This document shows positions 1-9,781 of a DNA stretch of 64,000 nucleotides, piece after piece. Each line of letters begins with the position of its first letter. The first letter of the stretch is position 1. The DNA comes from an uncultured Oceanospirillaceae bacterium. Lineage in GTDB: Bacteria; Pseudomonadota; Gammaproteobacteria; Pseudomonadales; Balneatricaceae. The DNA lies in contig CAKZPE010000021.1 in assembly GCA_937138495.1 (NCBI GenBank), forward strand, positions 156,323 to 220,322, written 5' to 3'. The position numbers were made by a program, and so were the translations under genes. Under the pieces are notes generated by a model, which saw only the letters and a list, made by a program, of their open reading frames with translations, had not been told where the DNA came from and made no database searches.

Positions 1-780
1 TGTTGGCGCAACCGCCAGTACAATGTCTACCATCGGCAGGGTGGGCAGGTCAGAACGGGTGCAGGCGTTCAGGTCATCATCAACAGTTGACGATGCCAGT
101 ACCCCGATGCCGATCCCCCGACGCAACAGACTTTTGATGGCGGTGGCACTGCTTGAGGCACAGACAACCCGGAACTCCTGCCCCTGCTTTTCCAGCCCGT
201 CAACGGCGCTGGAGTGAAACTTACAGTCTGCCTCGTAGAGTACCAGTGGCAGTACCGGCTGATGCTGCAAATCCGGAAAGCCTGCATGTACCCATACGCC
301 CTGGTCATGACGTAACAGATAACCTTCTTCTTTATCCGGTGCCCGGGTCAGGATAGCCAGATCAATCTTGCCCTGATCAAGCGCCAGTCGCAGGCCATTA
401 CTGCTGTCGCATAACAGACGTATCTGCAGTTGCGGATATTCGTTCAGTAAAAGTGTGACCAGATCCGGAAAAATCTCCTGTGCATAATCATCCGGACAGC
501 CGATGCGCAATGGCTGCATGTCGGCGGTCAGGGAAAATTCCCCCATGGCTTCATCATGCAGTGCCAGAATCCGCCGGGCATAACTTACCAGCTTACGGCC
601 ATCATCCGTCAGGCTGAGGTTACGGCCATCTTTCGTGAACAGACAGCGTCCGGTTTCTTCCTCCAGTTTTTTCATCTGCATGCTGACCGCACCCTGGGTG
701 CGGAAGATTTGCTTCGCTGCCCGGGTAAAGCTGCCGGTATCCACGAAGGCGATGAAGCTGCGCAATGCATCTATGTCCAT
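1..780 (-). CDS. LysR-family transcriptional regulator (C-terminus cut by window edge)
   Basis: DNA-binding regulator of the LysR family. The start at 780 reads MDIDALRSFIAFVDTGSFT, and residues 18-60 form the usual winged helix-turn-helix (RAAKQIFRTQGAVSMQMKKL). A periplasmic-binding-protein-like effector domain follows. 260 codons are visible without a stop, so about 30-40 residues of a typical 300-residue LysR protein lie beyond the window. It is divergent from the glutathione S-transferase at 942, with about 160 bp between, the classic arrangement for a LysR regulator controlling its neighbour; that control is inference. The ligand cannot be told from sequence. Confidence 0.93.
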   Translation of the reverse strand, partial: MDIDALRSFIAFVDTGSFTRAAKQIFRTQGAVSMQMKKLEEETGRCLFTKDGRNLSLTDDGRKLVSYARRILALHDEAMGEFSLTADMQPLRIGCPDDYAQEIFPDLVTLLLNEYPQLQIRLLCDSSNGLRLALDQGKIDLAILTRAPDKEEGYLLRHDQGVWVHAGFPDLQHQPVLPLVLYEADCKFHSSAVDGLEKQGQEFRVVCASSSATAIKSLLRRGIGIGVLASSTVDDDLNACTRSDLPTLPMVDIVLAVAPT

Positions 781-941
781 AAGGTATTCATTAGCAATCA
801 GAATGGGAGGCATCAAAACTATTCGCTGGTGGCCGGAAAAGCAAGCGGCCAGAATAGCCGGGTGAAAGATGTGCCGGTTAATGTGCTTCACAGAGCCGGA
901 TCTGTCACTGAAAAACACACGCAGGGAGAGTGAGCAGGCCA

Positions 942-1538
942 ATGATAATATACGGCGATGTACAGTCCGGTAATTGTTATAAAGTCTTGCTGACAGCCGC
1001 GTTGCTGAGGCTGGATTATGAATGGATACCGGTGGATATTCTCGGAGGGGAAACCCATACCGGTGAGTTTCTGGCCCGGAATCCTAATGGCAAGATTCCA
1101 TTGCTGGAACTGGATGATGGTCGGTGTCTGTCTGAATCAAACGCCATCTTAGGGTATCTGGTAGCAGGTACACCCCTGTGGCGGGAAGACCGTTTCGCGC
1201 AGGCTAAAGTCATGCAGTGGATGTTCTTTGAACAGTACAGTCATGAGCCTTATATAGCGGTGGCCCGTTTTATTGCACGTTATCTGGGGTTACCGGAAGC
1301 GCGCCGGGCTGAGTATGAGGCTAAGCAGGCGGGCGGGCACCGGGCACTGGGAGTGATGGAGCAGCAGTTACAGATATCGGACTATCTGGTGGATGACCGG
1401 CTGTCCGTTGCGGATATTGCCTTGTATGGCTATACCCATGTGGCAGGGGAAGGCGGTTTTGATCTTTCTGGATATCCGGCAATTCAGGCATGGATAGGGC
1501 GTATTCAGACGCAACAGAATTATTTGCCTATGGCATAA
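942..1538 (+). CDS. Glutathione S-transferase family protein
   Basis: Probable soluble GST of 198 residues. The N-terminal thioredoxin-like domain starts MIIYGDVQSGNCYKVLL. The glutathione-site signature is visible as PNGKIPLLELDDGRCLSESNAIL near residues 45-67, where the cis-Pro and the E-S pair contact glutathione in the family. An all-helical C-terminal domain contains VADIALYGYTHVA. A GTG at 930 is in frame, but the purine-rich AGGGAGA directly abuts it, so the ATG at 942 is preferred. It is the first of two consecutive GST genes, 35 bp upstream of the second, and is likely co-transcribed. The electrophilic substrate is unknown. Confidence 0.9.
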   Translation: MIIYGDVQSGNCYKVLLTAALLRLDYEWIPVDILGGETHTGEFLARNPNGKIPLLELDDGRCLSESNAILGYLVAGTPLWREDRFAQAKVMQWMFFEQYSHEPYIAVARFIARYLGLPEARRAEYEAKQAGGHRALGVMEQQLQISDYLVDDRLSVADIALYGYTHVAGEGGFDLSGYPAIQAWIGRIQTQQNYLPMA

Positions 1539-1573
1539 ATGTGTAATGCACAAATGATACATGAGGACGTATT

Positions 1574-2233
1574 GTGGAATTAGTTATCGGAAATAAAAAT
1601 TATTCTTCCTGGTCATTACGGCCCTGGCTGATGCTGAAAGCCTGTAACGTGGCGTTTGAAGAACGCTATCTGGCGTTGTTCACGCCGGAGTTTGCTGAAC
1701 AGATAAAGACCTTCTCACCGGCCGGTAAGGTGCCGGCGCTCACCGACGGAGACGTGAAAGTCTGGGATTCACTGGCCATTTGTGAATATATCAATGATAC
1801 CTATCTGAACGGTGACGCCTGGCCACAGGATCCGGCCAGGCGTGCACAGGCGCGTGCCATCAGTTGTGAAATGCACTCCGGTTTTATGGCGTTACGGGAA
1901 GAAATGCCAATGAACTGCCGGGCCCGCCGTTACGTTGATTTATCAACAGAAGCGTTAAAGGATGTCTGGCGGATTGATCTGATGTGGCAGGAGCTGCGGT
2001 ATGAACATCAGGATCTGGGCCCCTGGTTGTTCGGTGAGCTGAGCATTGCGGATTTCATGTATGCGCCGGTTGCCCTGCGTTTTAATACCTATGGGCCGGC
2101 GATCAGCCCGCTGAGCAGAGCCTACGTTGAAACCGTACTGGCGCATCCGGCGATGGCTGAATGGATGGCCGCTGCAGCAGAAGAAGAGCAGATCATTGAA
2201 AAGGCTGAAGCAGGGCAGGCGTTTGACGGATAA
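1574..2233 (+). CDS. Glutathione S-transferase family protein
   Basis: A second GST of 219 residues, not closely similar to the preceding one. The N-terminus MELVIGNKNYSSWSLRPWL and the later PAGKVPALTDGDVKVWDSLAICEYI match the thioredoxin-like GST domain, with cis-Pro in KVPAL and the D-S pair for glutathione. The N-terminal SSWS is reminiscent of zeta/maleylacetoacetate-isomerase-like GSTs, but no specific isomerase role can be assigned. A GTG start at 1574 is supported by GAGGA at 1563-1567, six bases upstream. It is followed by a strong terminator at 2274-2304, so it probably ends a two-gene unit. Confidence 0.92.
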   Translation: MELVIGNKNYSSWSLRPWLMLKACNVAFEERYLALFTPEFAEQIKTFSPAGKVPALTDGDVKVWDSLAICEYINDTYLNGDAWPQDPARRAQARAISCEMHSGFMALREEMPMNCRARRYVDLSTEALKDVWRIDLMWQELRYEHQDLGPWLFGELSIADFMYAPVALRFNTYGPAISPLSRAYVETVLAHPAMAEWMAAAAEEEQIIEKAEAGQAFDG

Positions 2234-2273
2234 ATGCTGACTCAGCACCTTAGTCCGAAGTGTATTTCGGAAT

Positions 2274-2304
2274 CAAAAAAGCACCGTTAAACGGTGCTTT
2301 TTTA
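2274..2304. terminator. Bidirectional rho-independent terminator
   Basis: Stem GCACCGTT/ AACGGTGC flanked by A6 on the left and T6 on the right, so it can act on both strands. It separates the convergent GST and response-regulator genes. Confidence 0.9.
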
Positions 2305-2323
2305 TGGGGGACTGGTTCGTACT

Positions 2324-3097
2324 TTATTTCATATTCGACATGTAATGGGACAGGACTTCCATCTTATCGGCATCGTTATCACTGAAGTGAATATTAACGT
2401 CAATGAAACTGGAATTCATATCTGCTTCCAGCGCTGAAATACCCCGTATAAAACCGTTGATCCGGGCAATCCCTTTACCGTTTTGCTGCTCGATATCCAC
2501 GACCGCCTGTTCAAAGATAACCGGTAACTTTCCTTCATGCTTGATTGCCACCTTGGCGTACTGCAGAGTCAGCTCTTTAATGGCGCATTTGTGGGTAGTG
2601 CCACCAAAACGCAGCTGAGCCATACCTTTAGGTTTGGGGGCTGCTTTCTTGGCCGCCGGTGATTCAACCGATGCCAGTAACTGGGCCGCGCGTTGTCGGG
2701 CTGCCGGGCTGGTTTCCCCCCCTTTTTTCAGCCAAAGGTTTACTTTGTCGACGAGCTGCTGGGGTTCGAAAGGTTTACCGATATAGTCGTTAACACCTGA
2801 GCTGACAGCTTTGAGTACGTATTCCCGCTCGCCCCGGCTGGTAATCATCAGAAAGGGAACGGTCTGATAGCTGGGTTGCTGGCGGGTCCATTGCAACAGC
2901 TCAAGCCCGGACATGCCCGGCATTTCCCAGTCGCACAGAACAATGTCAAAGGTCTCTTTGGCGAGCAGTTGTTTACCGGCTTCGCCGTTTTCGGCGGAAT
3001 GTACCTGGGAGTCCGGGAATGCATCCCGCAGAATCTTAGTGACAAGGTCGCGAATAAAACGGGCGTCGTCGACAATGATTGCTTTTAGTCCAGCCAT
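2324..3097 (-). CDS. Response regulator: REC domain plus PilZ-like C-terminal domain
   Basis: Cytoplasmic response regulator of 257 residues. The receiver domain (1-125) has the acidic pair D10/D11, phosphoacceptor D56 in LCDWEMPGMSG, T86 and K108 in GKPFEP, so it should be phosphorylatable. A charged Ala/Lys-rich linker (about 130-160) leads to a C-terminal domain with the length and strand pattern of PilZ. I do not see the canonical RxxxR and D/NxSxxG motifs that bind c-di-GMP (CAIKELTLQYAKVAI sits where DxSxxG is expected), so nucleotide binding is doubtful. No histidine kinase is adjacent. Its neighbours are two large GGDEF/EAL proteins, which suggests a c-di-GMP-linked role. Confidence 0.85.
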   Translation of the reverse strand: MAGLKAIIVDDARFIRDLVTKILRDAFPDSQVHSAENGEAGKQLLAKETFDIVLCDWEMPGMSGLELLQWTRQQPSYQTVPFLMITSRGEREYVLKAVSSGVNDYIGKPFEPQQLVDKVNLWLKKGGETSPAARQRAAQLLASVESPAAKKAAPKPKGMAQLRFGGTTHKCAIKELTLQYAKVAIKHEGKLPVIFEQAVVDIEQQNGKGIARINGFIRGISALEADMNSSFIDVNIHFSDNDADKMEVLSHYMSNMK

Positions 3098-3298
3098 TAA
3101 TGTTCTTCACTCTGGTTGATGTATACCGGGTCGTGCGGATGATCGTATTACTGAAGTAAAATTGGATATCGAGCGAAGCATAGCACGGCGAAGCGGCCCC
3201 TTTAAACCGACATTACCCGAAACGCGTACATCGTTTTGCGGGTGCTAAATAACTGTTATTGCATCTTTTTTCTGCCGGGGATCTCAGCAGGGAATGGG

Positions 3299-5539
3299 TC
3301 AGGACTGCTTATTCAGAAACCGGATAAGTTCGGTGGCGGACATAGGTCTGGCGAAGTAATAGCCCTGTATCATGTCGTAGCCTGCCTGACGCAGTATATC
3401 CACCTGCTCTGCCGATTCAGCCCCTTCTGCCAGAGTCGTAAAGCCCAGTGCGCCGGCCATTTCTGTCACCATGCTGATGATGACCTGATCTTTCGGGCTG
3501 GTCTCCAGGTCTTTGACGAAGGCGCGGTCTACTTTCAGTTTATCCACCGGCATGAGTTTCAGGTATTGCAGTGAAGAGTAGCCCGTGCCGAAGTCATCAA
3601 TTGCGATGCTGAACCCTAGGGCTTTAAGTTCCTGCAGCAGCTCGATGCACAGTTGCGGGTCCTCGAATAACAGCGATTCGGTGATTTCCAGTTCCAGCTG
3701 TTCCGGCGGGACCTGAAAGCGCTTTGCGGTGATCAGCAACTTCTCTGTGAAGTTGGGTTGCAGGAGCTGCTTTGGGGAAATGTTAATGCTGACGGTTTCA
3801 AAGTGGATACCGTCATCGCGCCACCGGGCGATCTGCTGCAGCGTGGCATCAATGACAAAATCCCCCAGGCTTATAATCAGGTTGGATGATTCAGAGATGG
3901 GAATAAATTCTGCCGGTGACACTTGTCTGCCCAGCTCAGCAGAGTACCAGCGCAGTAATACTTCAACCCCTCGGAAGGTTTGCAGGTTCAGGTCATACTG
4001 GGGTTGAAATGCCAGTTCAAATTCATGGTTGCGCAGACCGTTATGTATCGCACTGAAAATACGCAGGTCCTCACTCAGCTGCTGATCAATGTCCGGGCTG
4101 TAGACACCGATGTTACTGCTGCTGGTATGTTTTTTGGCATTACCCATGACAGAGAATGCCCGGTCAATCAGCTGCTCTATATGATTGCCGTGCTGTGGGA
4201 AGAAGCTGACCCCCTGCCGGAAAGTACAGGTAATCTGCTGGTCCCGGACGGTGTAGTAGTGAGTCAGTGTTTCGTGGAGCTGCTGTAGCTTGAATAGCTG
4301 ATCACGCTGTTCAAGGTGGCCGTGATTCGGGATGAAAACAATGAAGCGGTTTTCAGAAAACATGCCTAACTGGATATCCGGCGGTAGCGTTTGCTGGATA
4401 CGGCATTTAATTTCGTTCTGTAGCTGAGCAATGGCCGGGCCGGACAGCGCGGCGGTCAGCAGGTTGAAGTTATTGACGTTTATGATCACCAGCATTCCGG
4501 GGATGTTGGCTTCAATATACTGGTGGCTGATACGGTCTTTGAAAGTACGTTTATTGGCCAGGCCGGTATTGGCATCTTGCTCCAGCAGATTCAGTAAAGG
4601 CGAAAAAACCTGCCGGTTCGAGATAAACAGCAGGGTCAGGACCATCAGGAAAATACCCACAAACGCGCTGAGCAGGTTGAGGGTGGATCTGAGCAACTGT
4701 TTATTGAGAATGCTCTTTTGCTGAGCGAGTACCAGGTGCCAGCCGGCAACATCTATGTAAGACACGGTGTAGATATAACGCTCGGTTTCAATGATTTGGG
4801 ATTTCCCGGTGTGAGAATGTTCCCCGGGTGGCGTTGGCCGTGCCGGATTGCTGGCTGAGAGATCTTCCCCCAGCAGGCTGCTCTGCTGAAGGCCTTCCAT
4901 CTGCGTGTCTTTGTGGATCAGGATCTTGCCCTGATGGTTGGTAATAAATACCTCACCATCGAAATCCAGCTTTATATCCATGACGGTGTTTTTAACAAAC
5001 TCCATGGGAACGTCACCCAGAACCATGCCAATAAAGTGCTCATCCCGCAGCAGAGGGGCTGTCACGGCCAGATAGCGGTGGGGAATCGCGTCGACACTTA
5101 AATAGGGCTCCGGAATCGTCGGTGCCATTGCTTCCTTACTGCTGATAAACCAGGGGCGTAACCGGGGATCGTAACCGGCGGGAATCTCCCAGTCGTTAAT
5201 CCACATGTAGCCGTCACTTTCCAGGCTGTAGCTGATGTAGTCAAAACGGCCGGTCGCCGTGCTCTGGCGAAGATACGCCTGTAAGGACGGGTTGTTGCGA
5301 AGGTCCTGAGGGTGCTGGCTGATTACCTTAGCGTAATGGGTGATGATATCCAGGTTTTCACTGAGCCACAGGGTCAGCTTTTCGGTAGTGGCGCGGGCTT
5401 TGACCAAATGTTCATTTTGCAGCGCCTGACGTTGTGCACTGCTGATGTGTAAGTATGCAACCAGAGCAGACGCCAGCAGGCCCAGCATCAGCAGGCTCAG
5501 AATACTGCACAAGAGCTTATTTTTATTATTAAGTTTCAT
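3299..5539 (-). CDS. Membrane-bound dCACHE-GGDEF(degenerate)-EAL protein, likely c-di-GMP phosphodiesterase
   Basis: 746 residues. A transmembrane segment near 8-30 is followed by a periplasmic dCACHE-type sensor (about 40-275, with DYISYSLESDGYMWINDW and DPRLRPWF), then a second transmembrane segment near 285-310. The GGDEF domain (about 320-480) is degenerate: the active-site loop reads SENRF, so cyclase activity is not expected. The EAL domain (about 500-740) has EVLLRW in place of EALLRW, but retains SINISPKQL, ELEITES, the metal-binding DDFGTGYSSL and LAEGAES. It should be an active c-di-GMP phosphodiesterase, perhaps with the GGDEF remnant as regulator. It follows the REC/PilZ-like gene's strand with a 200-bp gap, so it is not necessarily co-transcribed. 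Confidence 0.93.
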   Translation of the reverse strand: MKLNNKNKLLCSILSLLMLGLLASALVAYLHISSAQRQALQNEHLVKARATTEKLTLWLSENLDIITHYAKVISQHPQDLRNNPSLQAYLRQSTATGRFDYISYSLESDGYMWINDWEIPAGYDPRLRPWFISSKEAMAPTIPEPYLSVDAIPHRYLAVTAPLLRDEHFIGMVLGDVPMEFVKNTVMDIKLDFDGEVFITNHQGKILIHKDTQMEGLQQSSLLGEDLSASNPARPTPPGEHSHTGKSQIIETERYIYTVSYIDVAGWHLVLAQQKSILNKQLLRSTLNLLSAFVGIFLMVLTLLFISNRQVFSPLLNLLEQDANTGLANKRTFKDRISHQYIEANIPGMLVIINVNNFNLLTAALSGPAIAQLQNEIKCRIQQTLPPDIQLGMFSENRFIVFIPNHGHLEQRDQLFKLQQLHETLTHYYTVRDQQITCTFRQGVSFFPQHGNHIEQLIDRAFSVMGNAKKHTSSSNIGVYSPDIDQQLSEDLRIFSAIHNGLRNHEFELAFQPQYDLNLQTFRGVEVLLRWYSAELGRQVSPAEFIPISESSNLIISLGDFVIDATLQQIARWRDDGIHFETVSINISPKQLLQPNFTEKLLITAKRFQVPPEQLELEITESLLFEDPQLCIELLQELKALGFSIAIDDFGTGYSSLQYLKLMPVDKLKVDRAFVKDLETSPKDQVIISMVTEMAGALGFTTLAEGAESAEQVDILRQAGYDMIQGYYFARPMSATELIRFLNKQS

Positions 5540-5879
5540 TCCTGACTACTTTTGAACACCGGGTCCCTTGGAGGCATGTTTAGCCGGCCGATTCTATCGG
5601 AATGTGGCAATGCCGGTTGGGTAAAAATGCTTTTTCTTAACCTGGATCAATAAATTATTCAGATTCAGTTCATTTTCAGTGCGTGAGGCCAGTAAAGCCC
5701 CCCCGTTTTGTTGGTCAGCTTGGGTAGCTGATTGCTGGCAGGCACCGGGAAATCACGATACTCTGCGATATGCGCGAATAAACAACGGTTTAATTCGCTG
5801 GACTGATTAATAAGTGATTGCATGGACAGCATTTTTTTGTCTGCAGCGTATTGCAGACTCATATGCCCGAAGGTAATAA
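5540..5879. other. Intergenic region between divergent c-di-GMP genes
   Basis: 340 bp holding the promoters of both flanking genes. A minus-strand open frame of 65 codons (5665-5862, MSLQYAADKKML...) has a plausible composition but no Shine-Dalgarno sequence and no room for its own promoter, and I do not recognise it, so it is not called as a gene. No terminator hairpin or clear operator was seen. Confidence 0.5.
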
Positions 5880-8800
5880 ATGCTATACGAACTTAAACGT
5901 TCGCTGATGATCCGGTTGATTCTGCTCATGGCGGTAATCATCAGCGGCTGTGTCATTTATTTTGTTGAAAGTTACCGTTATCAGCAAAAGCATATGCTGC
6001 TGGAAAAGCTATCAACCAGCTATGTGAGCCTGATTGAGGCTAATATCAGCCAGGCGTTGTCGGCGACGTATCCGGTGGCGGCGATGGTACGTATGCAAAA
6101 TGGCAGTACCCATGGCTTTGAGAAACTGGCGGCCGAGATGATGCCGTTTTATACCGGTGCCTCAGCGTTGGAACTTGCTCCTGCAGGCGTGGTTCAGAAA
6201 ATCATTCCTCTGGCAGGTAACGAAGCGGCAATCGGGTATGACTTGCTGCGTGATCAGGGGCAGAATAAGCCCGCTTTTATTGCCCGGGCGACCGGAGAAC
6301 TTACCCTTGAAGGCCCGATTAATCTGAAGCAGGGAGGCGTCGGGGCCATTGGCAGATTGCCTGTCTACCTCTCTGATAAGCAGGGTAAAAATGCTTTTTG
6401 GGGATTTTCGTCTGTGCTTATCCGTTTTCCGGAAATCCTTGAGCAGGCCATGCTGCACCGGTTGGAGTCGGGAGGGTTTGCGTACCAGTTGACCCGGCTG
6501 GATGCACTGAACGGTAAAGAAGTCCCTATTGCCGGTTCTGAAGCACCCCTGATCGATGACTTTGAAAGTTATGATATTCAGGTACCAAACGGGTTGTGGA
6601 TATTCCGTGTTGCGCCGAAGCAGGGTTACCTGGACGGTTTTCTTTTGTCGCTCGAAGTGCTGATTGCGCTGATCTTCTGCGGCTTTATTACACTGATTTC
6701 TGTACTGATCAGCCGGTTGAAAAATAACCATGCCTTGCTGGAAGTTACCGTTGATGAGCGTACCCGCACTCTGAATGATAGCCTGAAACGGCTCAATCTC
6801 GCGCTGGGGGCATCTCATCAGGCCTGGTTTGATATTGATGTGGCCAGTGGCAGTTTAATGGTCAGTGATGAATACGCCCGTATGCTGGGATATGACCCGG
6901 CAAGCTATGAACCTACTATTTCCGCCTGGGAAGAGGCGCTGCACCCGGATGATAAAGTACGGGTGCTGGCGGAGTTTGACCGTCTGATGAATCACGGTGA
7001 GGCCTGTGAAACCGAGTTCCGGATTCAGGCAGCTGCCGGTGGCTGGATGTGGCAACAGGGCATTGGTGAAGCGGTTGAATGGCAGGATGGCAAGCCTTCC
7101 CGGGTTATCGGCATTAATACTGATATTACCCGGCAGAAGAAAATAGAAGCGCTGGATATGACCCGCAGTAAGGTGCTGGAACTGTTGCTGGAAAGCGCGA
7201 CGCTGGAAAGCATACTGGAAGCCATTATTGAAACCATTGAGAAACAGAGCCCGGGGTGCCTTGGGAGCATTCTGTTGATGGATGAAAAGTCTAACCGTTT
7301 ATATACCGGGGCCGGGCCGAACCTGCCGGGCTTCTATAACGATGCTATCGATGGCGTTGAGATCGGCGAGATGGTCGGTAGCTGTGGCCGGGCGGCCTAT
7401 ACCAAGAAACGGGTAATTGTTACAGATATTGATAACCATCCTAACTGGGCCCCGTTTCTTGAACTGACCAACAAAGCTAACCTCCGGGCCTGCTGGTCGG
7501 AACCGGTGCTGGGTGCGAATAACAAAGTGCTGGCAACGTTCGCGATTTATCATAACCGGCCCCATGCGCCTGAAGATGAAGACATTAAGCTGATTGAGTT
7601 TGCAGCCCAGCTGGTGGCGATTGCCATTGAACGGCATAAAACCGATGAAAAGCTTCAGCTGTCGGCCCGTATTTTCAATGAAACTCACGAATCCATTATG
7701 GTCACCGATACCCGGGGGATGATCATTGATGTGAACGGCCGTTTTTCAGAGCTGACCGGCTATAGCGCGGAAGAGTCACTCGGACAGAAACCGGGAATGC
7801 TCAGCTCCGGCCGCCATCCCCGCAGTTTTTATGAAGAATTGTGGCGGAATCTGCGCCGTGACGGACACTGGCAGGGAGAAATCTGGAACCGCCATAAAGA
7901 TGGCTATGTATATGCCATCCTGATGAAAATCTCGGCGATGCGAAACAGCCGGGGAGACGTGATTAACTATGTGGGACTGGCGTCGGATATTACCCAGCAT
8001 AAAGAAAAGGAAAATAAGCTGCGCCTGATGGCGCACTACGATGAGCTGACCCGGCTGCCTAACCGGACGCTGTTTGCTGACCGCTTCAGACAGGCCATTG
8101 CCCACAGTAAGCGGCATTCCCGGCAGCTGGCGATCTGCTTTCTGGATCTGGATGATTTTAAACCGGTGAATGACCAGTATGGTCACGAAGTGGGGGATCA
8201 GCTGATCATTGAAGTGGCCAAGCGTATCAACACCACATTGCGTGAAGAAGATACCGTTTCCCGGCAGGGCGGTGATGAATTTGCCATGTTGCTGGGGGAC
8301 ATTGAATCGCTTGAACATTGTGAGTCGATTTTGCAGCGGATTATCGGGCTGTTATCACACCCGTATATGATAGACGGGCACGTGATCAGTATCAGTGCCT
8401 CTGTCGGGGTCACTCTGTACCCGGATGATCATGCGGATCTTGATACCCTGATGCGCCATGCCGATCAGTCCATGTATCAGGCAAAACTGGCGGGCCGGAA
8501 CCGTTATCACTTCTTTAATACTGAGAAAGATCAGCAACTGATCCAGCAAAATCAGTTACTGGATGAAATTGCGACCAGTCTGGATATGCGGCATTTCTGC
8601 CTGTACTACCAGCCAAAGGTAAACATGCGTACCGGTGAAGTATTCGGTGTCGAGGCTCTGATTCGCTGGCAGCATCCGGAAAAAGGGTTGTTAGCCCCGT
8701 TCTATTTTCTGCCGGCGGTGGAAGGATCAGAGCTGGAAATCCAGATTGGCGACTGGGTCATCAGTGAAGCGCTGAAACAACTGAGTGACTGGACCGCACA

Positions 8801-9713
8801 GGGGCTGGCACTGGAAGTCAGCATTAATATTTCGTCTAACCACCTGCGGTCAGACCGTTTTCTGGATAATTTTTCGACCCAGCTGGGGCGTTATGCCAAC
8901 ATTGATACCGGTTGTCTGCAGTTGGAAGTACTGGAAAGCAGTGCGTTGGGAGACCTGGATGTCATCAGCGAAATTATCCGCAACTGTCAGAGGAATTTGG
9001 GGGTAAAAATTGCTCTGGATGACTTTGGCACCGGCTATTCTTCTCTGGCGCACCTGCGCAGCTTATCGGCGGGCACCATTAAGATTGATCAGAGTTTTGT
9101 CCGTGACATGCTGGTTGATCCCAACGATTATGCCATCATCGATGGCGTGCTGGGGCTGGCGGATTCCTTTAACCGGGATGTCATCGCCGAAGGGGTGGAG
9201 ACCACCGAGCATGGGCTGATGCTGCTCAGCATGGGCTGTAATGAGGCTCAGGGGTACGGAATTGCGCGGCCAATGCCGGCCAGCGAAATTCCCCGCTGGC
9301 TGGACGAATATTCGCCAAATGCTCAGTGGCGGCGCTTTGCACAAATAGTGCGCAGCGATGAAGACAATAAGATTCAGTTGCTGCGGCTGACCACTAAGCA
9401 CTGGTATCAGAATTTTGAGGCCAAGATACTGGCGCCGCGGATGCAGGATGATCCCTGGTCAATCATGGAAGTGGACAACTGCCACTTCCGTGCCTGGATA
9501 ACAAGGGCCCGCCAGGAACAGGTATTCGATCCGGTCTGGCTGGAGCGTTTGTCCGGTGCCCAGGGAGAGTTTCTGGCGCTGGCGACCCGGCTGGTGGCCA
9601 TGCACAGCCGTGGTGATGAAGAGCAGGCCCGCGAGGAACTGACACAGCTGAATAATGCATTCAGTCAGTTAGCAGAAGTGCTGGCCGGTTACCGGCCTGA
9701 CAGAACGCACTGA
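5880..9713 (+). CDS. CHASE-PAS-GAF-PAS-GGDEF-EAL membrane signalling protein with CZB-like tail
   Basis: A 1277-residue bifunctional c-di-GMP enzyme candidate. Transmembrane segments near 9-30 and 255-280 bracket a CHASE-like periplasmic sensor. Cytoplasmic domains run PAS (about 305-420), GAF (430-580, GSCGRAAYTKKRVIVTDI), PAS (595-710, ESIMVTDTRGMIIDVN), GGDEF (720-880) and EAL (895-1145). The cyclase site is canonical (RQGGDEFAML), and the EAL site is also intact (EALIRWQHP, NISSNHL, DDFGTGYSSLAHL). After EAL come about 130 residues containing TKHWYQNF and NCHFRAWI, which resemble the His and Cys helices of a CZB zinc-sensing domain, although the later His pair is not evident. The ATG at 5880 is preceded by AAGG at good spacing. 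Confidence 0.93.
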   Translation: MLYELKRSLMIRLILLMAVIISGCVIYFVESYRYQQKHMLLEKLSTSYVSLIEANISQALSATYPVAAMVRMQNGSTHGFEKLAAEMMPFYTGASALELAPAGVVQKIIPLAGNEAAIGYDLLRDQGQNKPAFIARATGELTLEGPINLKQGGVGAIGRLPVYLSDKQGKNAFWGFSSVLIRFPEILEQAMLHRLESGGFAYQLTRLDALNGKEVPIAGSEAPLIDDFESYDIQVPNGLWIFRVAPKQGYLDGFLLSLEVLIALIFCGFITLISVLISRLKNNHALLEVTVDERTRTLNDSLKRLNLALGASHQAWFDIDVASGSLMVSDEYARMLGYDPASYEPTISAWEEALHPDDKVRVLAEFDRLMNHGEACETEFRIQAAAGGWMWQQGIGEAVEWQDGKPSRVIGINTDITRQKKIEALDMTRSKVLELLLESATLESILEAIIETIEKQSPGCLGSILLMDEKSNRLYTGAGPNLPGFYNDAIDGVEIGEMVGSCGRAAYTKKRVIVTDIDNHPNWAPFLELTNKANLRACWSEPVLGANNKVLATFAIYHNRPHAPEDEDIKLIEFAAQLVAIAIERHKTDEKLQLSARIFNETHESIMVTDTRGMIIDVNGRFSELTGYSAEESLGQKPGMLSSGRHPRSFYEELWRNLRRDGHWQGEIWNRHKDGYVYAILMKISAMRNSRGDVINYVGLASDITQHKEKENKLRLMAHYDELTRLPNRTLFADRFRQAIAHSKRHSRQLAICFLDLDDFKPVNDQYGHEVGDQLIIEVAKRINTTLREEDTVSRQGGDEFAMLLGDIESLEHCESILQRIIGLLSHPYMIDGHVISISASVGVTLYPDDHADLDTLMRHADQSMYQAKLAGRNRYHFFNTEKDQQLIQQNQLLDEIATSLDMRHFCLYYQPKVNMRTGEVFGVEALIRWQHPEKGLLAPFYFLPAVEGSELEIQIGDWVISEALKQLSDWTAQGLALEVSINISSNHLRSDRFLDNFSTQLGRYANIDTGCLQLEVLESSALGDLDVISEIIRNCQRNLGVKIALDDFGTGYSSLAHLRSLSAGTIKIDQSFVRDMLVDPNDYAIIDGVLGLADSFNRDVIAEGVETTEHGLMLLSMGCNEAQGYGIARPMPASEIPRWLDEYSPNAQWRRFAQIVRSDEDNKIQLLRLTTKHWYQNFEAKILAPRMQDDPWSIMEVDNCHFRAWITRARQEQVFDPVWLERLSGAQGEFLALATRLVAMHSRGDEEQAREELTQLNNAFSQLAEVLAGYRPDRTH

Positions 9714-9781
9714 CAGGCAACGCCGATACCCCTGAAATAAGGTAACATAACCGCTTTACGGACTCTCTGCTGGCTGGCCAT

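Noticed and set aside
5665..5862. 65-codon minus-strand ORF between divergent c-di-GMP genes
   Set aside because: Reasonable composition, but no ribosome site and it would overlap the promoter of the 1277-residue protein. No family recognised.
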